64,000 nucleotides of DNA from Thioclava arctica (GTDB lineage Bacteria > Pseudomonadota > Alphaproteobacteria > Rhodobacterales > Rhodobacteraceae), in NCBI RefSeq assembly GCF_040892615.1, contig NZ_JBFRYC010000014.1, positions 25,369 through 89,368 of the forward strand, given 5' to 3'. Below are positions 1 through 8,856 of this stretch, piece by piece; positions within the stretch are counted from its first letter, which is position 1; each line of letters begins with the position of its first letter. Position numbers and translations under genes: made by a program. The notes under the pieces are model-generated. The model made no database searches. It saw nothing but the letters and a program-made list of their open reading frames with translations, and was not told where the DNA came from.

Positions 1-767
1 ACTATGTCGGCAATGACGGCACCTCCTCGGTCGAGATTTCTCCGGGTGTGACGGTGAATGCCGCGCTAAGCGGGTCGATCTTTACCAAGGTCTCGACCGG
101 CAACGGCTATGCCTCGGTCTCCGCTACGAGCAGCAATTCAGGGGCATCCACACTCGTTGCGAGCGGGGTTGTGGATGCCAGCGCGGCAATGGCCTTCCAT
201 GATGGCACCAGCCCGATCACGGTCGGCTTTTCGACATTAGCGGACGGAAGCAAGAGCTACACCGCGACCTCAGGCGGCACGACGATCGCGACCGGCCCGG
301 TGGACGACACCGAAGGCGCCGACACGACCCTCACGCTCGAGGGCGTGCAATTCACGTTCTCAGGGCAACCTGCAAACGGCGATAGCTTCACCATTGCCCC
401 GGCCCGCCCGCAATCGATCTTCGACCTGGTCAAGCAGATCCGGACCGCGCTGGCTGAACCGGGCTCTACGCCGGCGGCACGCGCCCAGACCCACCAGATC
501 CTCGGCAACGCACTGGGGAGCCTCACCGGCTACCAGCACCAGATTTCCGGCGCATCGGCCAAGGTCGGCGTCATCTTGCAGGCGACCAATACCGCCGCGA
601 ACGCGAATACTCAGGCCAGCACCAATGCCCAGACTGATGCCAGCAATCTGGTCTCTGCGAATATTCCGAAAGTGCTGACCGAGCTGCAGGACCGCACCTC
701 TGCGCTGCAGGCTGCGATGAAGGCCTTCTCGGTCGCCTCGCAGCTGACGCTGTTCAAATACCTCTGA
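1..767 (+). CDS. flgL: Flagellar hook-associated protein 3 (FlgL), 3' part
   Basis: Open reading frame that is already open at the left edge (codons run from base 3), so only the C-terminal ~254 residues are seen. FlgL forms the junction between hook-associated protein FlgK and the flagellin filament. The visible part has a Ser/Thr/Gly-rich variable segment followed by a helical C-terminal region (about the last 120 residues, ending QLTLFKYL) of the kind that pairs with the N-terminal helix in flagellin-fold proteins. It lies 13 bp before the next gene and in the same direction as flgA, fliL and fliP. The call rests on the flagellin-like C-terminus and flagellar context. A flagellin is the alternative, but the true flagellin is at 8857-10281. 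Confidence 0.72.
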   Translation, partial: YVGNDGTSSVEISPGVTVNAALSGSIFTKVSTGNGYASVSATSSNSGASTLVASGVVDASAAMAFHDGTSPITVGFSTLADGSKSYTATSGGTTIATGPVDDTEGADTTLTLEGVQFTFSGQPANGDSFTIAPARPQSIFDLVKQIRTALAEPGSTPAARAQTHQILGNALGSLTGYQHQISGASAKVGVILQATNTAANANTQASTNAQTDASNLVSANIPKVLTELQDRTSALQAAMKAFSVASQLTLFKYL

Positions 768-780
768 GACGGGAATACCG

Positions 781-3700
781 ATGTCTGAACTACGGAATGC
801 CGAAAAGCAGGCCATCTTCGTCGCGGGCTATTACCGCAGCGGAACCTCCGCTTTGTGCGGGGCGCTGGCCGATCTGGGGGTCCAGATCAAAAGCGACTCT
901 CAGGTCAACGAGGCCAATCCCAAAGGGTTCTTCGAATCGACCGAACTGATCCGGTTCGACGTCCGCGTGCTCGATCTGATGAGCTCCTACTGGGCCGATC
1001 TCGCGCCGCTACCCGAAGGCTGGATCGAACGCGCCGATATCCAGCTTCAACGTGATGTTCTCTCGGAGATCCTCTCGCGCCAATTCGCCGAGGCGCCGCT
1101 CGTCGCAGTGAAGCACCCGCACCTGTGTCGGCTTCTGCCGCTCTACCTTCGGGCGGCCGAGGATCTCGGCTACGCCCCAAAGGTGATTCACACGCATCGC
1201 GCGCCCTACGCCGTCGCCACGAGTCAGGCGACCAAGAACAAGATGACCCGCGCCCATGCCCTCGCCCTTTGGTCGAGCTACATCACCTCGGCCGAGCATC
1301 TCGCGCGGGGGGTGCCGCGAGCTTGGGTTCACTATCCAGACCTTCTCAACGACGCGGATGCCACGGTGCGCGCGGCGTTGGACACGCTGAACATCGAGAC
1401 CCCGCGCGGTCGCAGTGTCGATTTCATCACCAAAGCGCTCAACCGCTCAGACGAGGCGGATACAGCGGGGCTCTTTGCGCCGCTCGCAGTGTTGGTGCGC
1501 GACATTGAGGTGGCGATCCACGAAAAAGCAGACGCGCAGACTTGGGACGATTTGCGCGCGCGCAGTGCCGATCTGGCGGGTTTCGTTGAAGAGCTGGGGC
1601 GCTCGGGAAATCGCGCGGCTCCTGGCGTCGGCCACGGCCTGATCGTCTCGACCCCGGCGGGCCGGTCGATCAACCTTGCCAGAGCGACCAAAGCCCATCC
1701 CGTGCGCCCCTCCGAGCGCGGCGATCCGGCCGAACGCACCCGGCTTCTGGCACAGCTCGATGCGCTGCGTGCGCAAAATGGGACGCTACCCGAAGTGAGC
1801 GTGTTGATCGCCTGTCCAGAAGGCGCGAGCGCGCAGCAGGTCCGGGACACGCTCGACTCGATCGCGCAAAACTGGACCGCGCCCGCTATCAAACTCGCCT
1901 ACGCAACGAAGCCGCAATTCGATCTCTCGCAGAACGGGTTGAGCATGGAGCATCATTTCGGGAGCGACGCGGAGATGACAGCGTCGCTCTTTGCCGCAAT
2001 GGCCGAGGCACGCACCGACTACGCCGCGATCATCAACGCAGGCGACATGCTGGAGCCGGATGCGATCGCGCGGTTCACGCTGCGTGCGGCGACTTCGGGG
2101 GCGGATATACTCTATTGCGACGAAATCGCCCAAAGCCCCGGTGGCCCCTGGATCCGCGCCAAGCCGGCGATGTCCGCGTCCCGGCTGCTCGAATCCTGCT
2201 TTGTCGGGGATTGGGTCTGGTACAAGGCCACAACAATCGCTGAGCTCGGCGGGTTCCGGCCCGGCCTTTATCCGGGCGCCGAGGAGCAGGACATGCAGAT
2301 CCGCCTTGTCAGCGCGGAAAAGCAAGTCGGGACCATTCCCGAGGCACTCTTTGTGCGCGGCGAGAACACGCGACGCGACGGCGTGCCTCTGGAAGAGGCC
2401 ACCGAGAGCGCGCGTGCCGCGATAGCGGCCCATCTTGCGCAGGCACAGATCGCCGCAACGGCGCGCCCCGGCACCCTGCCCGGTCTGTTCGTGATCGACC
2501 ATGTCCTCGAAACCGACCCTGCGGTGACGCTTGGCATCCGTTGTCGCCCCGGTATCGCGCCCGATCTGGTGAAGAATACCGCCAATACTCTGCTGCCTCA
2601 TCACACTGGCACCACATCGCGGATCGTGTTTCTGCGCGATGAGGGTCTCGACGAGACGATGACCCATTTTCTGGATCAGGTCACAGCCGAGATCACGCCG
2701 GGCCATCCCTCGGTCTCGGTCATGAAGACCGCGCCGCAGCTGGGCGGGACACTCGCGCAGCTGATGCAACTGCGCCCCGAGAACCATGTCGCGATCGTCG
2801 ATCCGATCTCGGTCCCTTCGGCCCAAGATATCCTCGGCGCCCTCGCCGCGCTGCTCGATGCTCACGCCGAGGCGGGCGTGATCGCCCCGCTCACCTTCTT
2901 CCGCGATGGCGAGCGCACGGCGCGTCTGAAAGGCCCGCTGCTGTTCGGCGCCCAAGCCAGGATCGGGGCCGGCTACGAGGCGCTCTCGCCCGGGCCGGGC
3001 GGCTGGCTCGCGACCACACAACCGGTGGATGCTGTGGATGGCCCGGTTGTCATGGCCCGCGCAGGCATCGCCTTCGATGCACAGGCTGTCACCTGGTCCG
3101 AACTCTGCGCCAGCCTTTCGGACCCCAATGGCCCCTCGCAGTCGGCCGCGTTCTGGACGCCGCATCGGCAGGTTGAGATCCCTGATCCCGGCACCGAGGC
3201 GGATTGCGAAGTCGCCGCCGCGCGCGCGATCGCCTATCGCGGCCACCACCATCACCCGGCGATGACGATCAAGGGATCGCCGCTGATGCTCGAGGGGCGC
3301 AGCGGTCTGGTGGACAACGATGCCGCAACGCTCATCACGACCTCGGATCCCGCCGATGACGCTAAGTTCATCAACGCCGCACGGTTTGCCCGCCAGCATG
3401 ATGGGCTGCAGGCGGGAATCGTCTCCGAGCCGATTGATGCGCTCTCGGTGCTGCGCGCGCGCCAGCAGGGGCGGCGCTGGGTGCGGATCAATCCGACCTC
3501 GCGTATCTGTCACCCCGGCACAGTGAGCGACATCCCCTCTGACCTGAGCGTCTGGTCCACCCTGCCGCCGACCGAGCGCCGGCCGCTGGTTCTTTCGGCC
3601 GATCGCAACGTGGTCACCTCGCGCGGGCTCGCAGCACGGCTGCGCGGGATGGGCGCACGCAATGTCGAACTGCGGGTTCCCCGGTTGAACCGTGAGGCCT

Positions 3701-4251
3701 GGGCGGCGTTCACACCGAAACCCGCCCGCGAGAAGCCCGTGGCCCTCTGGGTCGAGGAGGCCGGCATCGAGGTTCCCTGGATCGAGCAGGCGATCGCGCA
3801 GACTGCCGACCGGGTTGCCTGGACCCTCGTCACACGTACCAAGCGGGACCTGCCCGGCAACGTTGCGTGGCGGGCGATACCGATCTTCGAGGAAGACTGG
3901 GTGCGACTGTTCTCCGAGACCGGCGCCTCGGTTCTGCTCCGGCCCACGCCCGGCGCCAACTGGTGCGACGATTACTTGATCCGGGTCGCACTGGCCGGTG
4001 GATGCCGGGTGATCGCCGGGCGCGAGGCCGAGATCCCCCCCGAGATCGCCGCACTGGTGACGAAGCGGCTCTCCTCCGACGGGGTGGCGCGCTGGGTTTC
4101 GGCGCTTCAGGCGATCACCGAAACCGGCCCCGACAGCAGCGCGCGCGAGCGATTGCTCGAGATGCCCGAGACCTGGATGGAGGCAGGGGGCGACAGCCTT
4201 GCCACGCTCCTCTCGGGGGGCGCACGCGAGGACCATACCGATGCGGCATAA
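781..4251 (+). CDS. Large sulfotransferase-like / glycosyltransferase-like fusion protein in the flagellar operon
   Basis: 1156 residues. The N-terminal ~260 residues look like a sulfotransferase: a PAPS-type P-loop GYYRSGTSAL near residue 16 (compare the family's PRSGTS) and a later HRAPYAVATSQ segment that fits the 3'-phosphate-binding Arg/Ser motif. Residues ~335-560 resemble a GT2 nucleotide-sugar domain (PEVSVLIA strand, INAGDMLEPDA in the place of the usual DxD region, ELGGFRP). The last ~600 residues are not recognised, but their alternating strand/helix pattern could hold another transferase fold. No signal peptide or membrane segment is seen. The gene sits 13 bp after flgL and overlaps flgA by 11 bp. 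From position I infer, without proof, that it modifies flagellar proteins or a surface glycan. Confidence 0.6.
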   Translation: MSELRNAEKQAIFVAGYYRSGTSALCGALADLGVQIKSDSQVNEANPKGFFESTELIRFDVRVLDLMSSYWADLAPLPEGWIERADIQLQRDVLSEILSRQFAEAPLVAVKHPHLCRLLPLYLRAAEDLGYAPKVIHTHRAPYAVATSQATKNKMTRAHALALWSSYITSAEHLARGVPRAWVHYPDLLNDADATVRAALDTLNIETPRGRSVDFITKALNRSDEADTAGLFAPLAVLVRDIEVAIHEKADAQTWDDLRARSADLAGFVEELGRSGNRAAPGVGHGLIVSTPAGRSINLARATKAHPVRPSERGDPAERTRLLAQLDALRAQNGTLPEVSVLIACPEGASAQQVRDTLDSIAQNWTAPAIKLAYATKPQFDLSQNGLSMEHHFGSDAEMTASLFAAMAEARTDYAAIINAGDMLEPDAIARFTLRAATSGADILYCDEIAQSPGGPWIRAKPAMSASRLLESCFVGDWVWYKATTIAELGGFRPGLYPGAEEQDMQIRLVSAEKQVGTIPEALFVRGENTRRDGVPLEEATESARAAIAAHLAQAQIAATARPGTLPGLFVIDHVLETDPAVTLGIRCRPGIAPDLVKNTANTLLPHHTGTTSRIVFLRDEGLDETMTHFLDQVTAEITPGHPSVSVMKTAPQLGGTLAQLMQLRPENHVAIVDPISVPSAQDILGALAALLDAHAEAGVIAPLTFFRDGERTARLKGPLLFGAQARIGAGYEALSPGPGGWLATTQPVDAVDGPVVMARAGIAFDAQAVTWSELCASLSDPNGPSQSAAFWTPHRQVEIPDPGTEADCEVAAARAIAYRGHHHHPAMTIKGSPLMLEGRSGLVDNDAATLITTSDPADDAKFINAARFARQHDGLQAGIVSEPIDALSVLRARQQGRRWVRINPTSRICHPGTVSDIPSDLSVWSTLPPTERRPLVLSADRNVVTSRGLAARLRGMGARNVELRVPRLNREAWAAFTPKPAREKPVALWVEEAGIEVPWIEQAIAQTADRVAWTLVTRTKRDLPGNVAWRAIPIFEEDWVRLFSETGASVLLRPTPGANWCDDYLIRVALAGGCRVIAGREAEIPPEIAALVTKRLSSDGVARWVSALQAITETGPDSSARERLLEMPETWMEAGGDSLATLLSGGAREDHTDAA

Positions 4252-4921
4252 GCTTCTCGTCGCTTTCATGCTCCTAGCGGGCAGCGCGGCACAGGCAGCA
4301 CCGCTCGAGCCAGCCTCGGCGATTACCGCCGCGATCGCGTCACAGCTCGACGGTGCGGAGGGCAAGATCATGTCCAATGGCGGCGCCATGATGCCCGCCT
4401 GCCAGGCGCAGCTCTCCGTAAGTTGGCTGCCTTCGGAGGATGACACCTTCCGCACCGCCTCCGTTACCTGCCCCTCGCCATCCTGGACGATCTATGCGGG
4501 GGTCCGCATCGTGAAGCGCCACGTCGCGCTGGTGGCCTCGCGCGCGATTGCGGCTGGCGAGGTGATCGACAGCTCCGACACAGCGTCGCGCGAGGTGGCC
4601 CTCTCGGACGTGCACGGCGCGCTCCTTAGCCCGCAGGTACTAGCCGAAGGGGTGAAGGCGACACGCGCGATCCCCGAGGGCGAACCGGTGACTCGGTCGA
4701 TGACCGACCTGACCCGCTCGGTCCACAGCGGACAACAGGTGGTGCTGCGCGTCAACCAGGGGGGGCTTGTCGTCTCTGCCCCGGGCCAAGCGCTGCAGGA
4801 CGGGGCAATCGGCGACTCGGTCGCGGTCGAGAATGCCGAGTCCCATCGCCGTCTAAGCGCTATCATCGTGCGCTCAGCCCCACAGCGGTCGGGCGTCTAC
4901 CTCGTCGCCCCCGCCGAGTAA
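4241..4921 (+). CDS. flgA: Flagellar P-ring assembly chaperone FlgA
   Basis: 226 residues from the ATG at 4241. An upstream in-frame ATG at 4199 would add 14 residues ahead of the signal peptide and lies inside the previous gene, so I prefer 4241. The product starts with a clear Sec signal (MRHKLLVAFMLLAGSAAQA). It contains an SAF-like segment (VALVASRAIAAGEVI) and ends with the FlgA-type pattern of residues around QQVVLRVNQGGLVVSAPGQAL. FlgA works in the periplasm, helping FlgI assemble into the P ring. The start overlaps the preceding fusion gene by 11 bp, which suggests translational coupling. Confidence 0.85.
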   Translation: MRHKLLVAFMLLAGSAAQAAPLEPASAITAAIASQLDGAEGKIMSNGGAMMPACQAQLSVSWLPSEDDTFRTASVTCPSPSWTIYAGVRIVKRHVALVASRAIAAGEVIDSSDTASREVALSDVHGALLSPQVLAEGVKATRAIPEGEPVTRSMTDLTRSVHSGQQVVLRVNQGGLVVSAPGQALQDGAIGDSVAVENAESHRRLSAIIVRSAPQRSGVYLVAPAE

Positions 4922-4984
4922 TGGCCGTGACACGCCTCCTTCCCCACTGGCCAAAGCAAGCCCCATGAACAAGGCTCATTCGCA

Positions 4985-5500
4985 ATGAAGAAATATTTCC
5001 TGATCGGGCTCGGGGTGATCGTGTTTTGCACGATGGCCGTGGGCGATGGGCTGGGCGTCGTCGCCTTTCTCAAGGAACGCGCGCGCCCCGCAGCTGCGGC
5101 GACAACCGCGCCGGCCGAAGCGAAAAACGCACCGAACCCCCCTAGCAAGCCGGCCGCCGGCAAGGCGCTGTTCGCCGAGATCCCAAAATTCGTCGTCACG
5201 ATCCCGGGCTCGCAGGAGGCGGGCGGCGGCTCGGTCTATCTCCAGCTTTCGCTGTCCTTCCTGACCGAGAAAAAACAGGCGATAGACGATTTCAACAAGC
5301 TCATGCCGATCATCAAGTCGGCGATCATCAGCGATATCATGGCTTCGGGCCTGTCGCCCGACAGCCAGTCCGCCCAGTTCCGGCACAAGATCACAACGGA
5401 CAGCCTTGATCTCGCCAATCGCACCGTCTCGCAAGCCGACAGCGATCTCGGGCGCACGCCTTTCCTCGGTGCCTATATCACCACCTTCGTCATCCAATAA
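4985..5500 (+). CDS. fliL: Flagellar basal-body protein FliL
   Basis: 171 residues with one N-terminal transmembrane helix (about residues 4-28), a Pro/Ala-rich linker and a periplasmic domain. That domain has the FliL features: strands FVVTIPG and SVYLQLSLSFL, then a helix containing MPIIKSAIISDIM. FliL surrounds the stator at the inner membrane and supports torque generation. It lies 63 bp after flgA and 3 bp before fliP. The Shine-Dalgarno site is weak (an AAGG about 10 bases upstream). Confidence 0.8.
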   Translation: MKKYFLIGLGVIVFCTMAVGDGLGVVAFLKERARPAAAATTAPAEAKNAPNPPSKPAAGKALFAEIPKFVVTIPGSQEAGGGSVYLQLSLSFLTEKKQAIDDFNKLMPIIKSAIISDIMASGLSPDSQSAQFRHKITTDSLDLANRTVSQADSDLGRTPFLGAYITTFVIQ

Positions 5501-5503
5501 ATC

Positions 5504-6190
5504 ATGGCGGATCTTGTAACTCCTCTGGCGAGCGTCACGGGCCAGGGCGGCACCGGCGTCCTCTCGCTCGACATCCAGACGCTTATCATCATCACCCTGC
5601 TGGCCTTCCTGCCGGGGCTGATCTTGCTGATGACCAGTTTCACCCGCTTCGTCGTGGTGCTGGCCATCTTCCGCCAGGCGCTAGGGCTAAGCACGACACC
5701 GCCCAACATGGTGCTGATCGCGCTGGCCCTGATCCTGTCGGCCTTCGTGATGCGGCCCACGCTGGAGACCGTGAATGACAACGCGATCCAGCCTTACCTG
5801 ACCAAATCGATTTCGTTCGAGAACGCCGTCCAGGCCGCCGAAGCCCCGATGCGCGCCTTCATGATGCGGCAGGTGCGCAAGCGCGACCTGCATCTCTTCG
5901 TGGACCTCTCTGGCCACGCGGGGGATTACGCCACGCCCGACGATGTCCCTCTGCTCACCCTGGTCCCTGCCTACGTGACCTCGGAGCTGCAAAGCGCGTT
6001 CGAGATTGGTTTTCTGATCTACATCCCCTTCGCGCTGATCGACCTCGCGGTGGCGGCGGTGCTCATGGCGCTGGGGATGATCATGGTCTCGCCCACGCTG
6101 ATCTCGCTGCCGATAAAACTGCTGCTCTTCGTCTCGATCGGGGGGTGGTCGCTGCTGCTTAGTTCGGTCGCAAGAAGCGTGGCGCAGTGA
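5504..6190 (+). CDS. fliP: Flagellar type III export gate protein FliP
   Basis: 228 residues. FliP, with FliQ and FliR, forms the core gate of the flagellar export apparatus. The family hallmarks are plain: LLMTSFTRFVVVLAIFRQAL near residue 42, TPPNMVLIALALILS, and the C-terminal paired membrane helices with LGMIMVSPTLISLPIKLLLF. Four membrane segments are visible. The N-terminus is slightly shorter than the classical protein and shows no obvious cleaved signal. The gene follows fliL by 3 bp and converges with flgN, leaving only 15 bp between the stops. fliQ and fliR are not in this window downstream, so the export genes are split. Confidence 0.95.
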   Translation: MADLVTPLASVTGQGGTGVLSLDIQTLIIITLLAFLPGLILLMTSFTRFVVVLAIFRQALGLSTTPPNMVLIALALILSAFVMRPTLETVNDNAIQPYLTKSISFENAVQAAEAPMRAFMMRQVRKRDLHLFVDLSGHAGDYATPDDVPLLTLVPAYVTSELQSAFEIGFLIYIPFALIDLAVAAVLMALGMIMVSPTLISLPIKLLLFVSIGGWSLLLSSVARSVAQ

Positions 6191-6205
6191 CACGTCCGAA
6201 CCGGG

Positions 6206-6640
6206 TCACGCCTCGGCGTGCAGGCCCGAACTGTCATCCTCTGGGTCTTCACCCCGGCGCTGATCGGTGATTTCGAGCAGCGCGTCGCTGATTTGGCGTT
6301 CGGATTTGGAGATGATCGCGCGGGTGCGCTTGTATTCATGGATCAGCTCCTGCATCCGGGCCGCCTCTTCTTCGCGGCCGGGGGCCTCCACAAGCGCGTG
6401 GTAGGCGGATTCGAGCGTGTGGTGGTTTGCGTCGCGTAACACCCCAAGCAGGCGCTCGAAGACCGAGCGGGCAGACTCTGCGCTGCTCTCGAAGGACCGG
6501 CTCGTGGTGCGGATCGTCGCCGGGCGCTCGCTTTCGAGGCTGGACGAAAGACGTTCGGCCTCGCCGCGCAGGCTGCGCACAGAATCGAGCGCCTCCCTGA
6601 GCGCCGCAGCGAAATCTCTCTTATCGCTCGGGTCAGTCAC
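6206..6640 (-). CDS. flgN: Probable FlgN-type flagellar export chaperone
   Basis: 144 residues if started at the GTG at 6640 (sequence GTGACTGA, which overlaps the flgM stop by 8 bp). A longer reading from 6925 would run entirely over flgM and is rejected. The product is almost wholly helical, charged and without Cys or membrane segments (heptad-like LREALDSVRSLRGEAERL, then MQELIHEYKRTRAIISKSE). FlgN proteins have this size and character, are usually encoded next to flgM, and escort FlgK and FlgL to the export gate. Sequence identity to FlgN is not obvious by eye, so the name rests mainly on position and fold type. Confidence 0.5.
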   Translation of the reverse strand: MTDPSDKRDFAAALREALDSVRSLRGEAERLSSSLESERPATIRTTSRSFESSAESARSVFERLLGVLRDANHHTLESAYHALVEAPGREEEAARMQELIHEYKRTRAIISKSERQISDALLEITDQRRGEDPEDDSSGLHAEA

Positions 6641-6965
6641 TACCAAGCTTCCGCGCGACCAGCCGCTCGAAAGAGAGCAGCGCCTTGGCAACCTTGGACG
6701 AGTCGGGGCGATAGCTCCCCTCCGCCACCGATTGCATGAGTTGCTGGATCTGGGGGTCGCCCTCGGGGCGATCGGCTGCGGCCACCCCTTTGTAAAGCGC
6801 CGCGGCATCGGTGGCGCGCTCGGAAAGCGAGACAGTTTCCCCAGACTGGACGGGGTTGGTTCCTTCACCGGCCTCGGGCGCGGCAGGTTCTGCGGCAGGC
6901 CCGACCGCGGAAGTCGATTGGTCAAGCGGAATGGATCCGCTGGTTGCGCCGGAAATCTTGATCAT
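6633..6965 (-). CDS. flgM: Anti-sigma-28 factor FlgM
   Basis: 110 residues. The first ~45 are low-complexity and disordered, as in FlgM proteins. The C-terminal part (QIQQLMQSVAEGSYRPDSS followed by KVAKALLSFE) matches the conserved FlgM helix that binds FliA: an I/L-rich helix, a GxYxxD turn and a KxAxxLL helix. FlgM keeps sigma-28 inactive until it is exported through the finished hook. Start ATG at 6965, 2 bp after the fliS stop; the end overlaps the next gene. Confidence 0.82.
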   Translation of the reverse strand: MIKISGATSGSIPLDQSTSAVGPAAEPAAPEAGEGTNPVQSGETVSLSERATDAAALYKGVAAADRPEGDPQIQQLMQSVAEGSYRPDSSKVAKALLSFERLVARKLGSD

Positions 6966-6967
6966 TC

Positions 6968-7339
6968 TCAGTCCGCCAGTTTCTTGAGTTCGTCCTCGAG
7001 CTGCGCGATCTGCGTTGCGATCGCGCGGAATTCGGCGACATCATTCGCCGCGTGGGCCCGCGTCATCCCTAGGTGAAAGCCGGTATAGAGTCCAGAAAGC
7101 GTCGCTCCCAGCGATCCCTCACCCTCCGGCTGCGTGATGCCCTGCATGAAGGTCAAAAGCTCGGTGGCGCGCGTGACGGCTGCGATCTTGGCGGCGTTGT
7201 TGTCCAGCTCAAGCGCACGCGCGGCCCGAGCGAGATAGGTGCGCAGCCCGCGAAGCCCCGTCACGAGCGTCTGCATCGTGGGCTCCTCGGACATCATGGC
7301 GGCGTTTCTGTAGAGGGCGGCGGTTTCAGACATGATCAT
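6968..7339 (-). CDS. fliS: Flagellin export chaperone FliS
   Basis: About 123 residues from the ATG at 7339 (a second ATG at 7333 is equally possible; a TTG at 7345 overlaps the fliD stop). All-helical product with the FliS pattern: an N-terminal TAALYRNAAM segment, a long helix ending in ELLTFMQG, and GATLSGLYTGFHLGMTRAHAA, which corresponds to the conserved L..LY.....L..A region. FliS binds the C-terminus of flagellin and prevents early polymerisation. It lies just after fliD, its usual partner. Confidence 0.85.
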   Translation of the reverse strand: MIMSETAALYRNAAMMSEEPTMQTLVTGLRGLRTYLARAARALELDNNAAKIAAVTRATELLTFMQGITQPEGEGSLGATLSGLYTGFHLGMTRAHAANDVAEFRAIATQIAQLEDELKKLAD

Positions 7340-7341
7340 AC

Positions 7342-8745
7342 TCAACTGCTGCTGCTCGATCCGTTCAGGAGCGAGAGATAGGAAAGGGTGGTGGAAGCGG
7401 TGTTGGACTGGCTAATCGCAGAGGTGAACTGCGCCTCGAGATTGGCGATCTGCTCATTCCCGATCTTGGTCTGCATCTTGATCTGGTCCTGAAGCGAAGA
7501 GATGTTCGTTTTGAGATCAGACGTCGCGGCCCCGATGAAGCCGCTCCCAATCCCAAGCCCCGCCGCGCTGGCCGACCCGGAATCGACCGAGGTGCCGATC
7601 GCGCCGGTGAGGATGGAGCCGACATGGGTCTCGATTGACTTGATGAGGGAGTCGGCCCCCGTAGGATTCGAGCCGTAGAGCGTGTCGAAAGTCGCAGCGT
7701 CGAAGGAGAGCGCACCGCTCGAGGAGATCGAAAAGCCAAGCGCGTTGGACGATAGCCCGCCGCTCGCCGCCGAGGAGATCGCCGAAAGCAGATCCTGCTT
7801 GAGCTGCTGGACCTGCACGTTGCCAAGCAACGGGCCGGATTTCGCCTGCTTGCCGGTGCTGCCAGCGGAGGCCGAGGAGCCGGGCTGGTAGGCGGTCTGG
7901 GTGGCGATCACGTCCACAGCATCGTTGAGCTTGTTGGTAAAGCTCGAGAGCGCGGAGGAGAGCGAGCTATGGGATTTGTCGACCGAGATCTTGGTCGAGC
8001 CGGAGGCCACGAGATCGACGCTCAACCCCTTCACCAGCGACACGCTGTCATTTGAAGTCTCGGAGACGGGCACGCCATTCAGCGTGAACGTGGCGTTGCG
8101 GGCAGACTGGCCAAGCGACATCGTGGCCGAGCCGCTGCCATAGGAGAGCCCCGCCACCGCGCCCGAACCACTGACCGAAAAGGACTTGCCAGAGCCGGGC
8201 TCGGCACCCTGCAGTGCCAGCCGGACCCCAGAGGCGGTATTGACGACAGTGGCGGTGACGCCGGTATTCGCCGCGTTGATCGCGTCCGCAACACCGCTCA
8301 CCGTGTCCGCCGATGAGGCGATGGAGACCGAGGCCGAACCGCCGCTGCCGAACTGGAAGGTCAGCGTGCCCGAGCCCGCACCGACGGCGGCGCTCGCAGA
8401 CGCATAAGAGGCCGAGTAGATTTCCTGACTCTGGGCGAGTTGAATATTGGAGAGCGTGTAGGCGCCGCTCGCTGCGCTGTCTGCGGCCGTCGCGGTGGCG
8501 ACAGAGCTTGCGCTGGTGCTCGCCTTCATCGCGCTAAGCGATGCCGGGTCGGTCAGATCGCCAAGCGCGCCGTTGAGCGAGGAAAGCGCGCCACGCACCT
8601 GTCCCAGCGCCGAAATCTGCGTTTTGTCGGTCGTGATTTCATATTGCTCCAGCTTCATCGGCGCCTGAATGCGCGACTGAAGTCGGCTCACGATCGAGTT
8701 CACCTGGGCCGACGAGAATAGGCTGTTCGATATCGAATTGCTCAA
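7342..8745 (-). CDS. fliD: Filament cap protein FliD
   Basis: 467 residues from a TTG start at 8745. That start is preceded by a good Shine-Dalgarno (CGGGAGAA, 8752-8759) and gives the product the normal FliD N-terminus (SNSISNSLFSSAQVNSIVSRL). Starts further upstream would add residues unlike FliD. The body is Ser/Ala/Gly-rich. The C-terminus is coiled-coil (LQDQIKMQTKIGNEQIANLE) and ends in a Ser run. FliD caps the growing filament and folds incoming flagellin. The gene lies in the order fliC, fliD, fliS, flgM, flgN. It is separated from fliC by a hairpin, so it may have its own promoter. Confidence 0.88.
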   Translation of the reverse strand: MSNSISNSLFSSAQVNSIVSRLQSRIQAPMKLEQYEITTDKTQISALGQVRGALSSLNGALGDLTDPASLSAMKASTSASSVATATAADSAASGAYTLSNIQLAQSQEIYSASYASASAAVGAGSGTLTFQFGSGGSASVSIASSADTVSGVADAINAANTGVTATVVNTASGVRLALQGAEPGSGKSFSVSGSGAVAGLSYGSGSATMSLGQSARNATFTLNGVPVSETSNDSVSLVKGLSVDLVASGSTKISVDKSHSSLSSALSSFTNKLNDAVDVIATQTAYQPGSSASAGSTGKQAKSGPLLGNVQVQQLKQDLLSAISSAASGGLSSNALGFSISSSGALSFDAATFDTLYGSNPTGADSLIKSIETHVGSILTGAIGTSVDSGSASAAGLGIGSGFIGAATSDLKTNISSLQDQIKMQTKIGNEQIANLEAQFTSAISQSNTASTTLSYLSLLNGSSSSS

Positions 8746-8809
8746 CTTCGTTCTCCCGCATGCCGCCCGGTTTCGAACGGTGCCCGCTTGCATGTGTCAA
8801 AGGGTATCA

Positions 8810-8837
8810 GGCCCGGCGAAATCTTCTCCGCCGGGCC
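8810..8837 (-). terminator. Hairpin after fliC
   Basis: A perfect 9-bp inverted repeat (GGCCCGGCG ... CGCCGGGCC, 10-nt loop) begins 19 bp beyond the flagellin stop on the minus strand. The following bases hold only a short T stretch (CCCTTTG), so it may be a partial terminator or an mRNA-stabilising stem for the abundant flagellin message. Confidence 0.65.
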
Positions 8838-8856
8838 CCGGTTTGGGTGGCTCTGC

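Noticed and set aside
1786..4455. 889-codon open frame on the minus strand
   Set aside because: Lies fully antisense to the sulfotransferase/glycosyltransferase gene, has no domain motif and is Arg/Gly/His-rich, as expected for the mirror frame of a GC-rich gene.
6641..6925. N-terminal extension of the flgN-like frame
   Set aside because: It would overlay the whole of flgM in another frame and is Pro/Arg-rich without structure; the GTG at 6640 fits better.
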